Numbered from the stretch's first letter, positions 34,121 through 45,340 are shown. The stretch is DNA of 64,000 bases from Amaranthus tricolor (GCF_026212465.1 NC_080053.1:17692735-17756734); one strand, 5' to 3'. Made by a program: numbers and translations. The notes: generated by a model from the sequence alone, not told the origin.

Positions 34121-37100
34121 TGTAACAGACTCAAAATTATTAATTTTAATCTTCCAATTAATTATTCCGAACTTTCAATTCAATTCTTTAATCCTTTGAT
34201 TATCCATTTCAAACCATCTTTAATTCCTAAATCTTTTCCGATTTTGTAATTTCTTTCAAATATTAAACTTTAAAATAGTATTTTTTTAAAAAATCTTTTT
34301 ATAAGCACTAAAATATTATTTTATAGTACGAAAAGTAAAATTTTATTATTATATTCACGATTTTGTAAAACGTTACGTTTTTACTTTCTTCCTTAAACTA
34401 CATTACTACTTATTATTTTAACCTTATAATTTTGATTTAATTATTTTATATATAAAAATGAGTCGTATTTTTATCATTAACAATATGTATAGTTTAAGCA
34501 AAATTTTCTAAATAAACTACATATTTTCATGATCAAATTTACCCATTATTTTAAAGTATATTCACTTGTACATACTAGAACAAAAATTTGATGAACCAAA
34601 ATCCTTTCTATAGTAACTCATGATGTTTATCACTTACACAAGCTATCACCATTTCCTTACACAAGCTAACCTTCTTTTACACTCCAAACTCTTACACATT
34701 CACTTACACACTCTAACTCTTACACATTCACTTACACACCCTAAATCACTTACACAAGTTAACCTTCTTCTATACTCCTAACACTCTTTTTCATACAATC
34801 TAATAAACCACAAAGTTACCCAAACCCATTATAAATACCCCCCCTTAGCCATGAGATCACTTACACCACCATCATCAAATCTTTCTAACATTCTTTCTTA
34901 TATTTTCACTTCATTAAAATCTTACTACATTAATACCTTTATTATTAATTGAAGAAATTCAAGAACATGAAGCTTAGAACACTCTTTATTTAGCTTAAAT
35001 CATCGTCATTATTTTGGGAGTTTGGGTTAATTATCTTTGGAGCATTATTATCTATGTTGGAGGGTCTTATTTCTTATTATTTTCCTAATTAGTACTTAGT
35101 ACTAATCCTTGTGTTAGTATGGTATAACTTCTTACCCTAGTCTTTTTGTGGAATTTACATTATATTTATTTTATAATATGCAAAGTCTGAAATATGTTAA
35201 TATGTTTTAGTGGAAGTTAGTTTAATGAAATTACGATCAAGATTATATTAAGTATGTGGATGCTAAAAGTATTTTTAGTATGTTAATTTAATAATCTTTG
35301 AACAAGTTTAGGAAGTTGGGTGCAAAATTATATTCTAGTGACATTAAGTATGATTTATGTTATAAACTAGTGCTAGTATGTTTATGAGTTATGTGTTACA
35401 TTAGAAATGTTATTATATTTAAGAATTTGTTTTATGTTAGAATTTTTTATTAATATGTTTATGTTAGTCTTCAACTAGTTTATGAGGTAGTAAGTTATTT
35501 TATGAATGTATTTTACCAAGTATGATTATATTAAGAATATTGTTATTATACTTTATTCTGAGATTTAAGTTTATCCTTAAAGTTGTAGTAAATTTCTAAG
35601 TTATTGCGTAAAGTTTTTAAATCTAGGATTTACTATAGTAAATTAAATGAAGTTGTTTTGTTAGTGAAAAAGGCCCCAAAACACTTATAGGCCATTCGAC
35701 CATTATCATATTAAAAAGAAAAAGAGTTTACTTTACTTTTATATATTATTATAAGCTATTTTGTGATAATATTAAAATACAATCTTAAAAGTTATTTTTG
35801 AGAAATTTTTATAAGTTATTAAATATTAAAGTGATTTTCTTGAATATATGAGATATCATAATTAAAAAATAACTCTTGTGACATTTAATTACTATTTAGT
35901 ACAAAATAATATTTTATTTGCTAACCATTTGACCAAAATTTATATAAAAAGATGTAAAAATATTTTTAGTAAACTTGCTCTTAAACTATGTGTGAAATAT
36001 TGATTTTTGTGAAATTATAAGTTTTATTTGTTTTATAACTAGAATGTTGATTTTTGGGAATCTAATAAGTTTACTTGTTTTTCCAAACTTGAAATAATTA
36101 TTTTTGGTAAACTTGTTGAATTTTGAAAATTTATCCAAAGGTTGCAGTTTAACTTGAATTTTAATTAGAATGTTTGATTTTGTGAAGAGAATAAAGTTTT
36201 ACTTATTCTAAAGTTGGAAATTTTGATTTTTGGAACTTATTTCAAGAGAAATAGATTTTAGTAACTACTTGCGGAAAATACTAATTTGGAGACTATTAAT
36301 AGAGTATTAAGTTATTAGTGTGAATATTGTGAGCTATTAAAATAAAGTTATAAATAAAATTTAATGTGTAAAAATTAAGTAATGAACATATAAAGACGTA
36401 AAGGTAAACGTTATGGTTAAGAATTATATTAAATAAATGAAGTTACCACCTAGGTTGGTCAAAGTCAAATTCAAAGTCAACTTGTAGTAATAAAAATGTG
36501 ATGTACTTGTGTGAATGAGTATTGATTGAATGACCCTAATAGTAAGGTAATGTCGAACCATGGACCAGCATGAAAATCCCGGCGTCCGTGTTGGCCGACA
36601 CTTAAAATGCAGTGTAAGACAGTGGTTCGCTACCTATCCTGTAGAGCTCGAGCATAAATATTGTATTGGAGGGGTGACGACTCCCACCACAGTTAGGGTT
36701 TAGGACTACAGTCCTCACCTAACCAGACCCTTACATATATCAGGTGTCATATTGATGTGTCTGTTGATCAGTGATAAACTTGATTAGTGTTGATGCTATG
36801 ATGCATGGTATGGTTATGAGTATTAACCAAATGAACTTACTTAAGTGTTAAGATTACCGAATTGTATAAGTGGCAGTAACGTACTTCTGTCAGGATCGAG
36901 AATGGTATCTTAATGACTTAAAAGTATGTAACAGAAAAAGAATATGGTAAAAGTATACGGTGGTGTCAATTAAGTATAAGTTCGTACTGAAATTATTATT
37001 TTGTAAATATAGCGTATAATTTCTGTATTTTGAGCTGGATAGGAAGTTATGCTCGGCGTTAAGCGCTGACTGATTCAATCGGCTGTCATCCGTATCATGG

Positions 37101-37375
37101 ATGACAGTTTAGTTCGGGTTCCGATCCAGGCCGTAGCAATTACTATTTATCGAGAACTTAGCTGTTTTTTGTATCTTTATTGATGACTCGATGATGATGT
37201 ATTTTTTTTTTCTTTTTAAGCAAACAATATTTCTTATCAGATGTAATATTTTACTTTTCTTTTAAAAAGTTTTAGTATTTAAAGTTTTTAACAGTTCGGC
37301 ATTTTGAGAATATTTTTTGTATTAAACATAATTATTAAATGATAATTATGTATCGAGATTGTTTCTCCTGTTACA
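34121..37375. mobile_element. 3.25 kb solo LTR, probably Ty3/Tekay-like
   Basis: Starts TGTAACAG and ends CTGTTACA. The target duplication CTAAA is perfect at 34116-34120 and 37376-37380, and the uninterrupted site is seen in the left Copia-2 LTR. There is a TATAAATA box at 34830-34837. No protein-coding region, PBS or second LTR is present. Great length and TGTAAC ends are usual for Tekay/Del LTRs. Confidence 0.75.
34830..34837 (+). promoter_or_regulatory. TATA box in the 3.25 kb solo LTR
   Basis: TATAAATA followed by a pyrimidine-rich stretch; suggests that this LTR reads on the plus strand. Confidence 0.5.
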
Positions 37376-38006
37376 CTAAATATCCTCCTAATAATTCTAA
37401 AATATTGTAATATGAGAAACTATACATATTTAGTTTATTCTAAATTATTATTTACTTCAGATATACCCAAATCCTATAAAAATATACCAATGATACTTAA
37501 TCATGACACTTTTAAATGGGAGTTTTTTTTAGGGATTTTGATGCGCATATATATGCATCGATTCCAAAGAAAGTAATTGGAATCATAACAATTATAATCA
37601 TAATATAATCTAATCTCAAGCAAAAGTAAGCCATTGCATGATCCCAAAACTAGGGTTTTCTTGTTGTAATCGTCATTATCAAATTCATCATTGTTCAAAT
37701 TAAAGGATGGGAAAGGTATTTTAGTAGCCTCAAGTGGAAGTTTTGAGTTTTGATGAACATGATGATAATCATGGAGACATAAATTCTAGTTTCAGAATGA
37801 TTGAGGAGGAGTAATGCATTAGATTCATGGGTTTTGGTGGATTGTTGAAGATGAATTTGGATGAAATACTTGGGAGTTTTCGATGTAATTTTGCCATGTT
37901 TTTGATACGGTTTTGAATCGAATTAGGATTTGATTGGTAGCCTTGATAGAATGTTGAACATGATTTCTTTGTGTATGTGGAGAGGTATGAGATCATTACT
38001 TCTCAT

Positions 38007-38507
38007 TGAATATGAGGTGAAACCATTAGTTGCCATTGGACAAGATTATCTTTGTATTATCAATATAAACAAACGAACGTGAACCCTATTTATTAATTTT
38101 TGAAAACATTAATTTCCATATATTTTATTTTAAGCAAGTTCATATTCATTTTTTGATTACCTCTTTTTAAAACATAAAATTTTAAATGATAATATATTTA
38201 GTCTGTTAAAAAATAACCTAAATTTTTTAATTGATTAATGAATTAAAAAAAATTAACTAATTATATAAGTTTGACTCATAGTAAAAAAATTAACTAATTA
38301 GAAAAAATTGTATTATTCACGGTAATTTTTCCTTTATTTTATGAAACGTTCCATATATTTTATTTATGGAAGTTCATATATATCTTTATTTTTTAACTTT
38401 TTAGGAAATAATTAAACTACTTTCATCTCCACCACATCTTGTAAACATTTATACATACTTACCTATATTAAAAGATACAATACAATCTCCTATCTTAGTA
38501 TAATATA
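38007..38507 (+). other. Upstream region of the F-box pseudogene
   Basis: AT-rich, no gene recognised. It would have held the old F-box promoter. Confidence 0.4.
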
Positions 38508-38516
38508 TTCCATTTT

Positions 38517-39046
38517 GGGAAATTACACGTCGTAACTCTGAGGTTTTGGGTTTTTCACATGGTAATCAAAACTTTTAAAAAATTCACGTGGTAACCCTGA
38601 GGTTTACTAAATTGTTCCACCGTGAAATTTTTGTACATAAAAATTTATCAAATGTTAATTTCGAAGCTTTAAAACTGTTGTACGCCTATTTATACGACTC
38701 ACCATTTCAAATGCCATCAGTTTCAACATTTCCTCCAAAACATAAACCTTAACTCTACCATCTTTGGATTTAGGGGAAAAAAATATGATTTCGATGAAAG
38801 ATGATATAGTTAAGGTTTATATTTTGGGGGAAAAGGTTGAAACTGATGGTATTTGAAATGGTGAATCGCATAAATAGGCATACAACAGCTTTAAAGCTTA
38901 TAAATTAACATTTGCTAACATTTAATATGTAAAAAGGTCACAGTGGAACAATTTGGTATATCCCAGGGTTACCACATGAGTTTTTTAACAGTTTGGGTTA
39001 CTACGTGGAAAACCCAAAACCTTAGGGTTACCACGTAGAATTTCCC
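38517..39046. mobile_element. Foldback MULE-type MITE, 530 bp
   Basis: The ends GGGAAATTAC and GAATTTCCC are inverted, and the arms pair over nearly the whole length (38517 to about 38770 with about 38790 to 39046). The 9 bp target duplication TTCCATTTT is perfect at 38508-38516 and 39047-39055, as in Mutator-like elements. No coding sequence. Confidence 0.9.
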
Positions 39047-39055
39047 TTCCATTTT

Positions 39056-40530
39056 TTTATAAGAAAAAATTACGATGAATTATACAACTTTTCGTTAATT
39101 TTCATACAATAATATCAACTTTTAGTTAACTATGAATAATACCAAATCAGAGAGTTTTTTTCCTAAAATAATACCAACTTTAGTTTATTAACTAATTTAC
39201 CAAAATTTTTTCCTATAAACCTATGCACCATATTAATATATTTTGATTGACCTAAATTTACTCCATAAGTTTACATGAACACTTTAAGTTATGTGTTATA
39301 AAAAATAAACACTAAAAAAGTTAAGATTTATAAATACAATGTCAAGTTCAGATTTTTTCCGCCAAAAAACCCATAATTGAAGTTTTTATTTTCAGTTTAT
39401 TTCTATTTATATTTCTAACTGTTAATTAAAATTCTTATTCATTTCATCACCCATATTTTAGTTAGTCCAAAACTTTCTTGGTCTAAATATCAACATTATA
39501 AAAAACCATCTTTCTCAATGCCTAGACAACCTTCAATTGCGATCAAATCCCAATAAAAAAGGTTTGTTGGAGAGTGTAAGATCAAATCTGAGTATTGTTG
39601 CTCGTAAATGTGACGAGATGACCAATTAATGATACAATGTATGCATTTGTAAACTAAAATAATAATCCGCAAGGGTAAATTAGAAAAATAAATAATTGAC
39701 GTTGATAATTGAAAAAAAAAATACAATTATGTACATTCAAAATTACTAAAGAGATAGACAAATAAAAAATTCTAATTTTTTGAAAGCCCTAATTTAGCTT
39801 AGAAAACTAAAACCCCTAATTTACCTTAATTTATAAAAACATCTACTATTAAGAAAACATTATTTTCCTAATTACATTACATCTCTATCCACACCATTTC
39901 CTTTACATACAATCTCAAATGTAATAGTTTTACTGTGAGACCAATTTAATTAGGTTGACACATATATATTTAGTGTGTTAAAGTGATCACTTATAATTAT
40001 AAATTCGAAGTGATCAATTAGATAAATTGACTACCTATATAGAATAGTCTCATAATTTAACAATCTTAAAAAAAACGAACTGAAACATAAAAATTTAAAA
40101 TTAAAACTGAATCACAAAAATGTTAAAATTAGCTAAAAAAAATAAAGTATAATATATATTATAATTGTCGATTAGCATGTGCAAAGTGGTCTACAGAACA
40201 GACCCCCGTTATCAGAGGGGCCCAAAAATCTGTTTTATACTTATTTGATTTATTGTTTCAATTAGTAAAATATATTTATACTATTTTTACACGAGAGTAA
40301 CCAAAAAATAATGACTCAAATATAAATATTTTAATAAATGGAGAAAATTTTTTATATACTAATATTTAGTTTTTCTTTTCATAAATTCTAAGAGATAAAA
40401 TAGACACAAGGGATTTAGGAGACGGCCTTCATTATTTTCAAAATATAAATTAAAAAACAAAAAAGAATACTCTTTCTTAGCAGCGCACGACTATAACTTC
40501 TAAAAAAACACACACGAGTGTAACGGTAAT
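39056..40530 (+). other. AT-rich region upstream of the WNK gene
   Basis: No gene or clear repeat. A short odd GC-richer patch lies at 40195-40230 (GACCCCCGTTATCAGAGGGG). Confidence 0.4.
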
Positions 40531-40537
40531 CCCAAAC

Positions 40538-40543
40538 TATAAA
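40538..40543 (+). promoter_or_regulatory. TATA box of the WNK gene
   Basis: TATAAA 131 bp before the chosen ATG at 40674, leaving room for a 5' UTR of about 100 bp. Confidence 0.5.
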
Positions 40544-40673
40544 TCAAACCCTCAATGCTTCCTGGGTTTCACCATAACCACCGTTAATTCTCTAACATTA
40601 ACGTTAAGCTCAAGCAACCATTGTCAATTATTATTGTGTTTTGTTCGTTAATTTATTGTTTCACTCTCGTATC

Positions 40674-42068
40674 ATGGGTTTGAATTGCGACGGTGAATTC
40701 GTAATTGTGGAGACAGATCCGACGAGACGTTATGTCAGGTACGATGAAATCATCGGAGAAGGCGCATTTAAAACAGTTTACAGGGGTTTCGATGAATTTA
40801 ACGGTTTAGAGATTGCTTGGAGTATAATCCAGTTACCTGATAATTTGTTCAAATCGCAGAACTATCTCGAGAGTTTATGTGCAGAATCAGTTTTGTTGAA
40901 ATCATTAAAACATATTAATATTATGAGATGTTACCATTCATGGGTTGATTACCAGAAGAAGACGGTTAATATGATTACTGAACTTTTCTCATCAGGAAAT
41001 ATGAGTGAGTATCGTACGAAACATAATCATGTTGATAGTAAGGCCATCAAGAATTGGTCTCGACAGATTTTAAGTGGGTTGTCTTATCTTCATTGCCACG
41101 AACCACCAATTATTCATAGAGATCTTAAGTGTGATAACATCTTCATTAATGGCAACTCTGGCAAGGTCAAAATCGGAGACCTTGGGCTTTCAACGATTGT
41201 TCGACAAGGTAGTGCAATGCCGCGTGGTGCTGGTACACCTCAATTCATGGCGCCAGAGCTTTTTGAGGAAGAATATGATGAGAGAGTGGATGTGTATTCC
41301 TTTGGAATGTGTTTGCTTCAGATGGTCACTAGGGAATTACCTTACAGTGAATGTACTAACTCCGCTCAGATTTATAAGAAGGTTATCTCAACCCTTAACA
41401 AAGTGACTGATTTACAGGTGAAGGAGTTTATTGACAAGTGTTTGGCTCCTGTATCTGAAAGACCTTCTGCTATCGAGCTTTTGAATGACTCGTTTCTTGC
41501 ACCGAGTGAATCTGTATTGTCGCCTTTGGATTCGAGTTTGAGATCAGAATGTAGTGTTGGTGCTGCGGACTCAGTGAAGTCATTAGATACAAAATTCATG
41601 TTACAAGGAAAGCTGATGAAGGATTCGATATTAATGGTTCTATCGTTTGTTGAAGATGCGCAGCATCTGAAAACTGTAAAGTTTTCGTATTCTCTTGAAA
41701 CCGATACAGTTTATACTGTTATGGAAGAGATGGTGAAGAAGTTCGAGTTGTCAGATAACGATGCAGCATTAGTTACCGAGCTTATGAATGGATTGGTTGC
41801 AGAACTTGTACCTGCTTTTAGTGATTGCATTCCTTCAGATGCAGCACTTTTGGAGAATCATGATATCTGTGAGGAGAATAAAAAGTGTGCAAACTCTGAT
41901 TTAGTGTTTGAAGTCCCGAGTTGCAATGGTGACCATACGAGAAGCAGGTCTCCGGTTTCTGCTCAACGACAGATGACGAGGAGAGGCCACAAAAATAGTA
42001 AACAGGTAACAGCAAAGGCATGTTGGAGAAGGTTGTGGAAGTTCTGTGCTTGTGGTGATAGCTTTTAG
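40674..42068 (+). CDS. WNK-type serine/threonine kinase, single exon
   Basis: 464 residues from MGLNCDG. An earlier in-frame ATG (40641) is less likely because family members start close to the VETDPTRRY segment. WNK ('with no lysine K') signature: strand 3 reads EIAWSIIQL without the usual lysine, and the catalytic lysine is K33 in the glycine loop GEGAFKTVY. HRDLKCDN (D150), GDLGLS (D169) and GTPQFMAPE are intact, so it should be active. In plants WNKs act in ion balance, flowering time and sugar/G-protein signalling. The region around residues 320-380 (KDSILMVLSFVED...ELVPAF) resembles the OSR1_C-like domain. After QIYKKVIS a short segment usual in WNKs seems shortened. The tail has SRSP and a Cys/Trp-rich end. 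It converges with the pseudokinase. Confidence 0.93.
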   Translation: MGLNCDGEFVIVETDPTRRYVRYDEIIGEGAFKTVYRGFDEFNGLEIAWSIIQLPDNLFKSQNYLESLCAESVLLKSLKHINIMRCYHSWVDYQKKTVNMITELFSSGNMSEYRTKHNHVDSKAIKNWSRQILSGLSYLHCHEPPIIHRDLKCDNIFINGNSGKVKIGDLGLSTIVRQGSAMPRGAGTPQFMAPELFEEEYDERVDVYSFGMCLLQMVTRELPYSECTNSAQIYKKVISTLNKVTDLQVKEFIDKCLAPVSERPSAIELLNDSFLAPSESVLSPLDSSLRSECSVGAADSVKSLDTKFMLQGKLMKDSILMVLSFVEDAQHLKTVKFSYSLETDTVYTVMEEMVKKFELSDNDAALVTELMNGLVAELVPAFSDCIPSDAALLENHDICEENKKCANSDLVFEVPSCNGDHTRSRSPVSAQRQMTRRGHKNSKQVTAKACWRRLWKFCACGDSF

Positions 42069-42404
42069 GTTTTACTCTCGATTCTATCAGTAGATAAAAA
42101 AATTTTGTAGTCAGTTCTAGTTAGTTACACACAAAAAGGTTGTGTACAACATTCATTGTAATTATAATTTAATTTACAAATACAACATTCATTGTAATTT
42201 TGAGATGATTAAAATGTAAGTTTTGATATTGTTTGATTTACTTCGGTAGTTTGGTTCATATTGTTATTGAATGTTGTGAATGCATAAAGAATCACTTACA
42301 ACTTACAAATTACTTGCCTACTGATATCTTCTGCTGATTGTTCTTGATCTTGTATTTCATTTAATCAAAAGCTTGAACCTGAAATTTCAAGCACAGTTTC
42401 TGCT
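42069..42404. other. Shared 3' region of two convergent kinase genes
   Basis: 336 bp hold both 3' UTRs. A direct repeat (ACAACATTCATTGTAATT) occurs twice at about 42146-42200. Confidence 0.6.
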
Positions 42405-43442
42405 TTATTTACTGTTTCGTCCTTGTATGCTCCAAAGCTCACCAACAATATCAATCATAGACGGTCTCTCAGCCCCTGTCTTTGCCACACAAGTCAACGC
42501 AAGCTGTACAGTCCTTTGTATCTCATCCCTACTTGCTCGATCCAATATATTATTGTCTATCATATCAATCATGCAGTTATTTCCTACAGCTGACACAAAC
42601 TCATCAACCAAGTCCCCCCCATCTCTGGACATCATAGAAGGCTGTTTTCTAGTCAATAGTTCCAACATCAAAACTCCAAAGCTATACACATCACACTTAT
42701 CAGTCACCTTTTGAGTTTCTATGTATTCGGGATCAATATATCCTGGAGTTCCTTCAACAGGCCATTTCTGTGTCTCTCTTGGGGTAATGGACACTGAATA
42801 GAAAAAGTTTGATAGTTTTCCATGTAATGAATGATCCAGTACTATATTGACTGACGTTACATTCCTATGCACCACAGGCTTTAATAAGGCATTATGCATA
42901 TAGGACAATGCGTAGGCTGCGTCAGTAGCAACTCTCAAACGATCTGCCCACTTAATCCTCAAGCTAGATGGAACATCGCCATGTAGAAGTTGAAAGAGGC
43001 CTCCATTTGACATGTATCCATACACTAACATTGGTATAAATGTTTCGAGGCAACAACCATAGAGTTTTACCATATTGTCATTATTCATGACCATTAATGT
43101 CGAGACTTCAGTTAAGTAGAGATCAACTAGTTTGGAATTTGGATCGACCAGTGGCGGGACTTTGACAGCTACAATACGGTCTTCAAGGATAGCTTTATAG
43201 ATAGTTCCATAAGAACTACTACCAACAATGAGAGCAGGGTCATAATTGTTTGTAGCCTTCTCCATATCTTCCCTTGAGAAAATTTTAAGCTGCCCTGCTC
43301 CTTTATGTTGCCCTTGGCTAAGAGCAATTTGTTTTTCCAACAAAATACCTCCATTCTTGATAAAGTATTCCTCTTTTGAATCAAATTTTGGCCTTTTCTT
43401 GCTCTTGATCTTCTTCTTGTACGCTGTTTGAATTTGACCCAT
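42405..43442 (-). CDS. ZED1/ZRK-like pseudokinase (WAK-related)
   Basis: 345 residues, one exon. The start MGQIQT has Gly2 and Thr6, a possible N-myristoylation site; no signal peptide or ectodomain. The N-terminal YFIKNGGILLEKQIA is typical of the ZRK group of receptor-like kinases without ectodomain, which serve as adaptors of the ZAR1 immune receptor. VAVK (K94) is kept, but the glycine loop is altered (VGSSSYGT), HRD is HRN (N194) and DFG is NFF (212-214), so catalysis is unlikely. GTPGYIDPEY and the C-lobe (DVYSFGVLMLELLTRKQP) are intact, so the fold is probably maintained. Alternative: a degenerate WAK-like kinase. It converges with the WNK gene, 336 bp apart. Confidence 0.85.
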   Translation of the reverse strand: MGQIQTAYKKKIKSKKRPKFDSKEEYFIKNGGILLEKQIALSQGQHKGAGQLKIFSREDMEKATNNYDPALIVGSSSYGTIYKAILEDRIVAVKVPPLVDPNSKLVDLYLTEVSTLMVMNNDNMVKLYGCCLETFIPMLVYGYMSNGGLFQLLHGDVPSSLRIKWADRLRVATDAAYALSYMHNALLKPVVHRNVTSVNIVLDHSLHGKLSNFFYSVSITPRETQKWPVEGTPGYIDPEYIETQKVTDKCDVYSFGVLMLELLTRKQPSMMSRDGGDLVDEFVSAVGNNCMIDMIDNNILDRASRDEIQRTVQLALTCVAKTGAERPSMIDIVGELWSIQGRNSK

Positions 43443-44160
43443 CTAAATCTGCAAGGGACGAATGCTTCTCGCCTCAATTTTCTAACTATTCCTCAGCCTG
43501 CAGAGGAAAATGTTCTTCAGCAAATTGTAATATAAGGCAGATGGTTAACTAAGTGTTACTTTTCTATTGCATTCTTCAAGGTTAAGCTATACTTCAAATT
43601 CACATTAGAGACCATTATGCATAGATGGAGGGAGTACAACTTACGCCTATTCTTTGGAGTATTTTAAGAAACATGATAGAAATGAAGATTTAACGAGCTA
43701 TAAATCATTCATAACTAAAAATTTAAAAGCTACTCTACACTTCATCAATTAGTCCTTCTGCCCCTTTGAATTTGACACACTTACTAACTTAGTCCATCCC
43801 TTTAAAATTGCTTATATCATAGAAGTTATAACATCTCACATCGGAGAAATATCTTAATAACAAAAAAAGTCAGCATGAGCATACCACAAGGTTCAAGCAA
43901 GTTTCTTATTACCATTCTCCAAATTCTCTCCATGGATAACATCACATACTGTCAAATTATTTGTTGAACTTTTGAAGAATGTCTTTTGTGAATCACTTAA
44001 GCAGTTAAGTTACACGAAGACAAGACGGCAATATCCATTTAAAAGTGTTATAGATAACAAGATTAGGTGCCCATTTTAGTTTTATCACATCTCCTGTCTA
44101 GTGTTTAGAGCCTTGTGAATATATCAAGCCTTGCAATATCTATTAAGTATTAACCATAGT
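43443..44160. other. Upstream region of the pseudokinase
   Basis: No coding sequence recognised. It should contain the promoter and perhaps a 5' UTR intron. Short fragments (GGAGGGAGTAC) may be MITE debris. Confidence 0.4.
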
Positions 44161-44168
44161 AGTAAAAC

Positions 44169-44506
44169 TTACAACATCAGGCACCAAACAACATAGGCCA
44201 TGATGTCAAGTAGATTTGCTGTATCTTCCATCTGACCAAGTAAACAATATCCAGCAACTATAGCACTGTAAAGTATGATGCTCATAGCTTCACTTCTCTC
44301 AAACAAAAACCATAGACTGGCTTCGGCTTCCACAACATACTCATTTTTAACATGTAAACTACCATATTGAAGGTACAAATATTAGGTACAATCTTGCGCT
44401 CTAACATTTCAATCAACAAACCCTTGGCCACAACCTGAAAGAAAGAACTGTACAGGCCCCAAGATGTATATGTCACAACATCAGAGTTCGTGCTCTGAAT
44501 TTTCAT
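44169..44506 (-). pseudogene. P-class PPR gene relic
   Basis: Two overlapping frames carry pentatricopeptide pieces: DVVTYTS, LLIEMLERKIVPNICTFNMVVYML, and ILYSAIVAGYCLLGQMEDTANLLDIM. The spacing fits about three P-class repeats, which bind organelle RNA. There is no start codon in context and the frame shifts, so this is a remnant. It is unrelated in class to the PPR fragment at 11910-12355. Confidence 0.7.
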
Positions 44507-44893
44507 ATCAAAGAAATAGTCTCATCCACCCATTCAATTTTTTGAACTTTTTATCAAATTCTTCTCTAAAATCAACAAAAAAAGATTACTTTTCAAATAT
44601 AACAAATTTAATATATTTTAAAACTTCTATATAAACACATACTCATTCAAGTAACGCGGATACTCAAGCTTAAGGGATTTTCCTAGAAGAGAGAAACACA
44701 AATCAACCCGACCTGGCGGTAACAAATCGTGAGGGTACCAATCCAATTCATATCGAGTCAAATATCAAACAACTAAAGTTAGTTAAAGAGAGGGATAAGA
44801 GTTGGATGAGGTTGAAGGCATTTGAATTCGGACATGGCAGAGAAGAGATAATCGAAATCATTAATAGAAAGAAGCATGGGAGAAGCAGAGATA
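44507..44893 (+). other. Intergenic DNA
   Basis: No gene or repeat recognised between the PPR relic and the solo LTR. Confidence 0.4.
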
Positions 44894-45215
44894 AGAGTTG
44901 TCATGGTATCACTAACCTAACTTATTTATTTGTTTAAATTATTAATGTCATTTTACCTTAATGACCTTTGACCTTCTGGATTGACCTTGACTTTCGGTCA
45001 ATGGGCCTTTGTCTGAATTCCCTATCTTCCTTGATAGGCCCATAGGCTAGTAACCTCCAAATACCCTGACCTCCCTCCAGCAAAATAACCTCCTGTTTGA
45101 CCCAACTTTCCACTCTCCCTCATTGCTTGGTTATCCTTCTTCCAAGGCTGGTAACTGCCCACTGCTCCCATGATCTTCAACCTCTCCTTTCTGAAGTAAC
45201 TTCCTTCTTCACCAT

Positions 45216-45223
45216 TATAAATA
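45216..45223 (+). promoter_or_regulatory. TATA box in the split solo LTR
   Basis: TATAAATAGGGA context, good plant TATA. Confidence 0.5.
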
Positions 45224-45340
45224 GGGACAACCATCAAAGAGGAGAGGGACATCTGAAAATAATCCTCTTAAGTATCCTTACTCATACTCCACTTCATTAG
45301 CCTACCAAAATTCCAGTAATATCATCCACGGCATCTTCTT

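Larger units (their letters stand above)
25486..37459 (-). mobile_element. Copia element with 209 bp LTRs (Copia-2), carrying three nested insertions
   Basis: The left LTR (25486-26441) and right LTR (33991-37459) both start TGAAGA and end CTTCA. Each is exactly 209 bp once its own insertion and target duplication are removed. The primer-binding site is the complement of TCTGATACCA next to the right LTR; the polypurine tract is the complement of CTCCCCCTTAAG at 26442. The element therefore reads on the minus strand. The flanks are gatca and gatat, a worn target duplication. The LTRs differ at about 19-20 positions (about 9-10%), so this is the oldest dated insertion here. Confidence 0.88.
33991..37459 (-). 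repeat. 5' LTR of Copia-2 (interrupted)
   Basis: 209 bp of LTR split by the 3255 bp insertion at 34121-37375. Confidence 0.85.
24871..38006 (-). pseudogene. F-box/FBA-type gene split by a 12 kb nested retrotransposon
   Basis: The 5' part is 38006-37460 and the 3' part 25485-24871. It opens MRSNDLIPLHIHKEIM, then FNILSRLPIKS, a clear F-box (the Skp1-binding motif of SCF ubiquitin ligases), and is then frameshifted. TLVLGSCNGLLLL and ...IFIGFGY follow, typical of the F-box-associated region. The frame resumes beyond the insertion with GKYKILFHTKEK, VYSFNS, NNCIYWRL and ILRFELDTEKW, and the C-terminus reads YFVGSFVPVL before a stop. The join falls inside the GFGYD...KYKI motif, which shows that the Copia-2 element landed in the coding sequence. 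Extra frameshifts show decay after the loss. Substrate is unknown. Confidence 0.8.

Noticed and set aside
45022..45300. Frames in both strands near 45.0-45.3 kb
   Set aside because: They lie within the split solo LTR, overlap its TATA box and show no protein family.
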